From JAXMDT01 sp046348685 (GTDB lineage: Bacteria; Pseudomonadota; Alphaproteobacteria; Rickettsiales; UBA998): a DNA stretch of 64,000 nt. Each line of letters opens with the position of its first letter. Position 1 is the stretch's first letter. A program made the position numbers and the translations under genes. The notes below the pieces were generated by a model. The model searched no databases and was not told where the DNA came from. It saw only the letters and a list, made by a program, of their open reading frames with translations. The stretch spans positions 1 to 64,000 of the forward strand of contig JAXMDT010000008.1 in assembly GCA_046348685.1 (NCBI GenBank). The letters run 5' to 3'. Below are positions 61,420-64,000 of this stretch, one piece after another.

Positions 61420-63501
61420 CTAGCTGAAAATGAAGTCGCTGGCGTCAACCACAGTATGTTCCACCAGAATCGAGGTGTGAAGCGTGCCTTTGTCGATATT
61501 CACTTGCGTATCGTTGGTGTTGACCGTGCTGAACGTCAGGTTGGCCGCGGTGATATTGAAGGCAGTAACATCGATTTTTTCGAGCAAGGTGTCGAAATCC
61601 GTGATCGTGCCGCCGCTGGTCGCAAAAACAAAGAGATCGGTGCTCGTGCCGCCGGTCATGACATCGGCACCATCTCCGCCATACAGCGTGTCGTTGCCTG
61701 CGCCGCCGATCAGCGTGTCATCGCCCGCTTCGCCATACAGCGCATCGTAGCCGTCACCACCGTTGATCGAGTCGTCATTCTTGCCGCCATACAGCGTATC
61801 ACCGCTATTATCGCCATTCAATGTGTCGTTGCCGTCGCCGCCATACAGCACGTCCGAGGCGCTGCCGCCGGAGATGAAATCATCACCCGTACCGCCGTCG
61901 ATCGTGTCGTTGCCGGAGCCGCCCAGCAGACTATCGTTGCCAGAGCCGCCAAGAATGGAATCCGCGCCGGTGCCGCCGTCTACGGTGTCGTTATCACCGC
62001 CGCCGAGAATCGTATCATTGCCAGCGCCGCCGAGAATAGAATCCGTGCCGGAGCCACCATCGAGGGAGTCGTGGCCGTCGCCGCCGTCGATCGTGTCGTT
62101 GCCGGAGCTGCCGCTGATGAAATCGTTGCCTTTTTCACCCTGAAGATTGTCATGACCATCCGCGCCCAGGATAGAATCGTCGCCGATACCGCCCTTAATG
62201 CTGTCATTGCCAGAGCCGCCGTCGATCGTGTCATTACCGGCGCTTGCGGTGATCGTGTCGTTGCCACCCTTGCCGGAAATGATGTTGTTGGATGCGTTAT
62301 CGGTAAGAGTGTCCGCATCAGCAGTACCCATGACTTCCACGCCGGTTGGCGGCTCCGGAGTTGTATTGGTATCGACTTCAGAATGGGCGCCGTTTAGTAT
62401 AACGGCCTGTTTCGTCGTGCCGGAAATATCGTTATCCGAAACCGTGGTGTAGTCGGTCAGTCCGGCTTTCTCTTCAATGCCGTAGCTGGCGCGAATTACT
62501 TCATCGGCAATGATGGTATTGCCTTGAATGAGGTTATGCAGCGACGCATAAGTTTTGCTGGTTGACGCTTCGTCCTCGAGACGCACTTCCGGATAGCCGC
62601 CATTTTTCGACTGCGAGTTATCCTGGATGGTGCTGTCTTCCAGCGTGGAATTGCTTGAGCCGTAAAAACGAACGCCAACGGTACCGTTATGATGCACATT
62701 GGCGCCGGTGATGGTGATGTAATCCGCAAGGCGCAGCAGAATACCTTCCTTGGTATTGTTGTAATATTCGCCGCCCTGGATGCTGATGTCTTTAGGGAAG
62801 GCAATGTTTTCGCTGCCGCGCTGGATGGTGACGCCCGCCGAGCCGTTACCGTAAGCCACATTGTCTTTCAGGACGAAATCATGGGTGCTGGTGGTGATGT
62901 TGAAACCATGACGGTCGTTGTTGTACGCAATGTTGTTTTCATAGACGCCGTTGACGATATAATCCGCGACGAATCCGTCCAGGCCATTGCCATGCGACAC
63001 GGAATTTTTAATGGTCAGGAAGTGCGTCTGCTCATGCGGGTCGAAACCGTAACCGGAACAATCCTTGATTTCTACCTTGTCGATCATGACGTTGGTGTCC
63101 TTGCGGGTATCGCCCGGCAGTACTCCCGTGTAGAAACCATCTATTTTACCCGTGGTGCTGTCACGGTTGCCATCGATGGTCAGGTTTTTAACGGAGTAAT
63201 CATGGGTCTCTTCGTTGAATGGCGAGCGAATGACGCCGGTGATCGATCCGCTCCAGCCGTCTTTTACTTTCAGTATCGTTTCGCCCATGCCATCGCCGTA
63301 AATATTGACGTTGCTTTTAACGACAATGCAACCATCTGACTTATCGCTAGGATTTCCTGTGAGAATATAGGTGCCGGTCGGGATGTAAACATCGCCTCCG
63401 CCCGCGTTGTAAGCAGCATCGATGGCATCCTGGATCGCTGTTTTATCCACAGTGGTGCCGTTACCTTTCGCACCGAAATCTTTCACATTATAAATAGCCA
63501 T
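61420..63501 (-). CDS. AlgE-type mannuronan C5-epimerase with RTX repeats
   Basis: 693 residues from ATG 63501, which aligns with the AlgE N-terminus (MAIYNVKDFGAKGNG); an upstream frame adds 47 unlikely residues. The A-module beta-helix keeps the catalytic residues Tyr151, Asp154 and His156 (YGFDPHEQ), Asp180 (DGFVAD) and His198 (NDRHGFN). From about residue 440 there are many GGxGxDxL nonapeptides binding Ca2+. No N-terminal signal peptide; export by a type I system through the C-terminus is expected. Converts mannuronate to guluronate in alginate outside the cell. Confidence 0.92.
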   Translation of the reverse strand: MAIYNVKDFGAKGNGTTVDKTAIQDAIDAAYNAGGGDVYIPTGTYILTGNPSDKSDGCIVVKSNVNIYGDGMGETILKVKDGWSGSITGVIRSPFNEETHDYSVKNLTIDGNRDSTTGKIDGFYTGVLPGDTRKDTNVMIDKVEIKDCSGYGFDPHEQTHFLTIKNSVSHGNGLDGFVADYIVNGVYENNIAYNNDRHGFNITTSTHDFVLKDNVAYGNGSAGVTIQRGSENIAFPKDISIQGGEYYNNTKEGILLRLADYITITGANVHHNGTVGVRFYGSSNSTLEDSTIQDNSQSKNGGYPEVRLEDEASTSKTYASLHNLIQGNTIIADEVIRASYGIEEKAGLTDYTTVSDNDISGTTKQAVILNGAHSEVDTNTTPEPPTGVEVMGTADADTLTDNASNNIISGKGGNDTITASAGNDTIDGGSGNDSIKGGIGDDSILGADGHDNLQGEKGNDFISGSSGNDTIDGGDGHDSLDGGSGTDSILGGAGNDTILGGGDNDTVDGGTGADSILGGSGNDSLLGGSGNDTIDGGTGDDFISGGSASDVLYGGDGNDTLNGDNSGDTLYGGKNDDSINGGDGYDALYGEAGDDTLIGGAGNDTLYGGDGADVMTGGTSTDLFVFATSGGTITDFDTLLEKIDVTAFNITAANLTFSTVNTNDTQVNIDKGTLHTSILVEHTVVDASDFIFS

Positions 63502-63709
63502 GGTTGAATCACTTTTCGTTAAGGTTTGCTTTAATATTTTTTCATGGGTTGTTAAGCTTGTCTTACCTTCGTGTAAAGGTTTTTTTGCCAGAATAGACCC
63601 ATCTGCGCGAGATGTGGAGAAACAGAAAGACGTATGCGCCATCGTTGCATATCTCGCTGGTTTTCTTCACTAAATAGCACAGGATAAAAAATCAATCGGG
63701 TTATCTAAT

Positions 63710-64000
63710 ATGACATCGGCAATCAGGCATGAAGTAGCATCCCAGCGCAGGCACTTTCGCGTTAACGCACCAATTTTAATACATATTCATGACAGGTTTC
63801 ACTCGACCGTGAATTGGAGCGTCGTGGATTTTAAAATCTCCGATTACACCGGAAATGCAAAAGAAGATGATGTGACAAATGTCACAGTCAGCATCCCCTA
63901 CCAAGGATTCGATATCAATTTTACGACCAAGGCACGTGTACTGAAAGTCGATAAAGATGAGCGCACGCTAGTTGCCGAATTCCTCCACATCAACGAGCGC
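63710..64000 (+). CDS. PilZ-domain protein, 5' part (truncated by window)
   Basis: Open from ATG 63710 to the window end (97 residues). QRRHFRVNAPILIHIH has the RxxxR PilZ motif and DFKISDYTG the D/NxSxxG motif that binds cyclic di-GMP. Later strands fit PilZ. Divergent from the epimerase gene, so an Alg44-like exopolysaccharide co-polymerase is plausible. The rest of the protein is outside the window. Confidence 0.75.
   Translation, partial: MTSAIRHEVASQRRHFRVNAPILIHIHDRFHSTVNWSVVDFKISDYTGNAKEDDVTNVTVSIPYQGFDINFTTKARVLKVDKDERTLVAEFLHINER

Noticed and set aside
61650..62300. Regularly spaced repeated units that resemble a CRISPR or tandem array
   Set aside because: They are the codons of RTX GGxGxDxL nonapeptides in the epimerase gene; spacing is 27 bases with variable bases at third positions.
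61456..62397. Open frame of 313 codons on the plus strand
   Set aside because: Antisense to the RTX repeats; its Val/Ala/Ile repeats mirror the repeat structure.

Overview
The window reads as a chromosomal segment of an alphaproteobacterium. The strongest markers are a circularly permuted two-piece tmRNA gene (28869-29209) next to an alpha-type sspB, a Rickettsiales-like vir type IV secretion operon, and housekeeping genes of alphaproteobacterial type. Branched-chain amino acid genes, flagellar-type MotAB, thyX and an alginate-type epimerase argue against a strongly reduced obligate parasite. Genus is not assignable by eye. There is no gene-free stretch over 300 bases; the longest gaps are 20700-20974 (possible structured RNA), 40228-40494, 12922-13172 (leuA leader), 61174-61419 and 38502-38742. 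I saw no tRNA, rRNA, CRISPR array, prophage or classical insertion sequence.

Layout. 1-148: 3' end of thiG. 149-10013 (minus): virB2-virB4-virB6-virB8-virB9-virB10-virB11-virD4, a type IV secretion operon without recognisable virB1, virB3, virB5 or virB7; virB11 is broken by several single-base indels. 10210-18792 (minus): mreB and a scattered branched-chain amino acid group (leuA with a leader peptide and attenuator, ilvC, ilvH, ilvB) with an AT-rich membrane gene between ilvH and ilvB. 18841-25836: miaA, serB, a possible ncRNA, degP (broken by small indels), hflC, hflK, mrp. 25833-34148: thyX, tmRNA, sspB, tadA, ettA and a tautomerase alternating with lineage-specific proteins, one of which looks like a catalytically degenerate RNase II/R (RNB) domain. 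34181-40227: mlaC-mlaA, metF, an MbcA/RES-type toxin-antitoxin pair, motB-motA. 40495-50857: a glutamine amidotransferase-like hydrolase, rluB, rsmD, hemW, alr, mlaE and mlaF separated by a GIY-YIG gene framed by inverted palindromes, a small toxin/immunity-like pair, radA, cvpA. 50914-57892: a shortened glutamine-synthetase-like ligase, purF, typA, an SDR oxidoreductase and a hexapeptide acetyltransferase. 57892-61173: a polyamine module (deoxyhypusine-synthase-like enzyme and ornithine/lysine-type decarboxylase) enclosing two paralogous small membrane proteins. 61420-64000: an AlgE-type mannuronan C5-epimerase with RTX repeats, divergent from a truncated PilZ gene, probably the edge of an exopolysaccharide locus.

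Across the window about eleven short palindromic intergenic elements of the type GTCATCCCGC...GCGGGATGAC are scattered between genes. The most interesting is the pair that frames the GIY-YIG gene and splits mlaE from mlaF. Single-base indels in virB10/virB11, degP and hflC are clustered and mostly fall at doubled or repeated bases, so sequence error is at least as likely as true gene decay.
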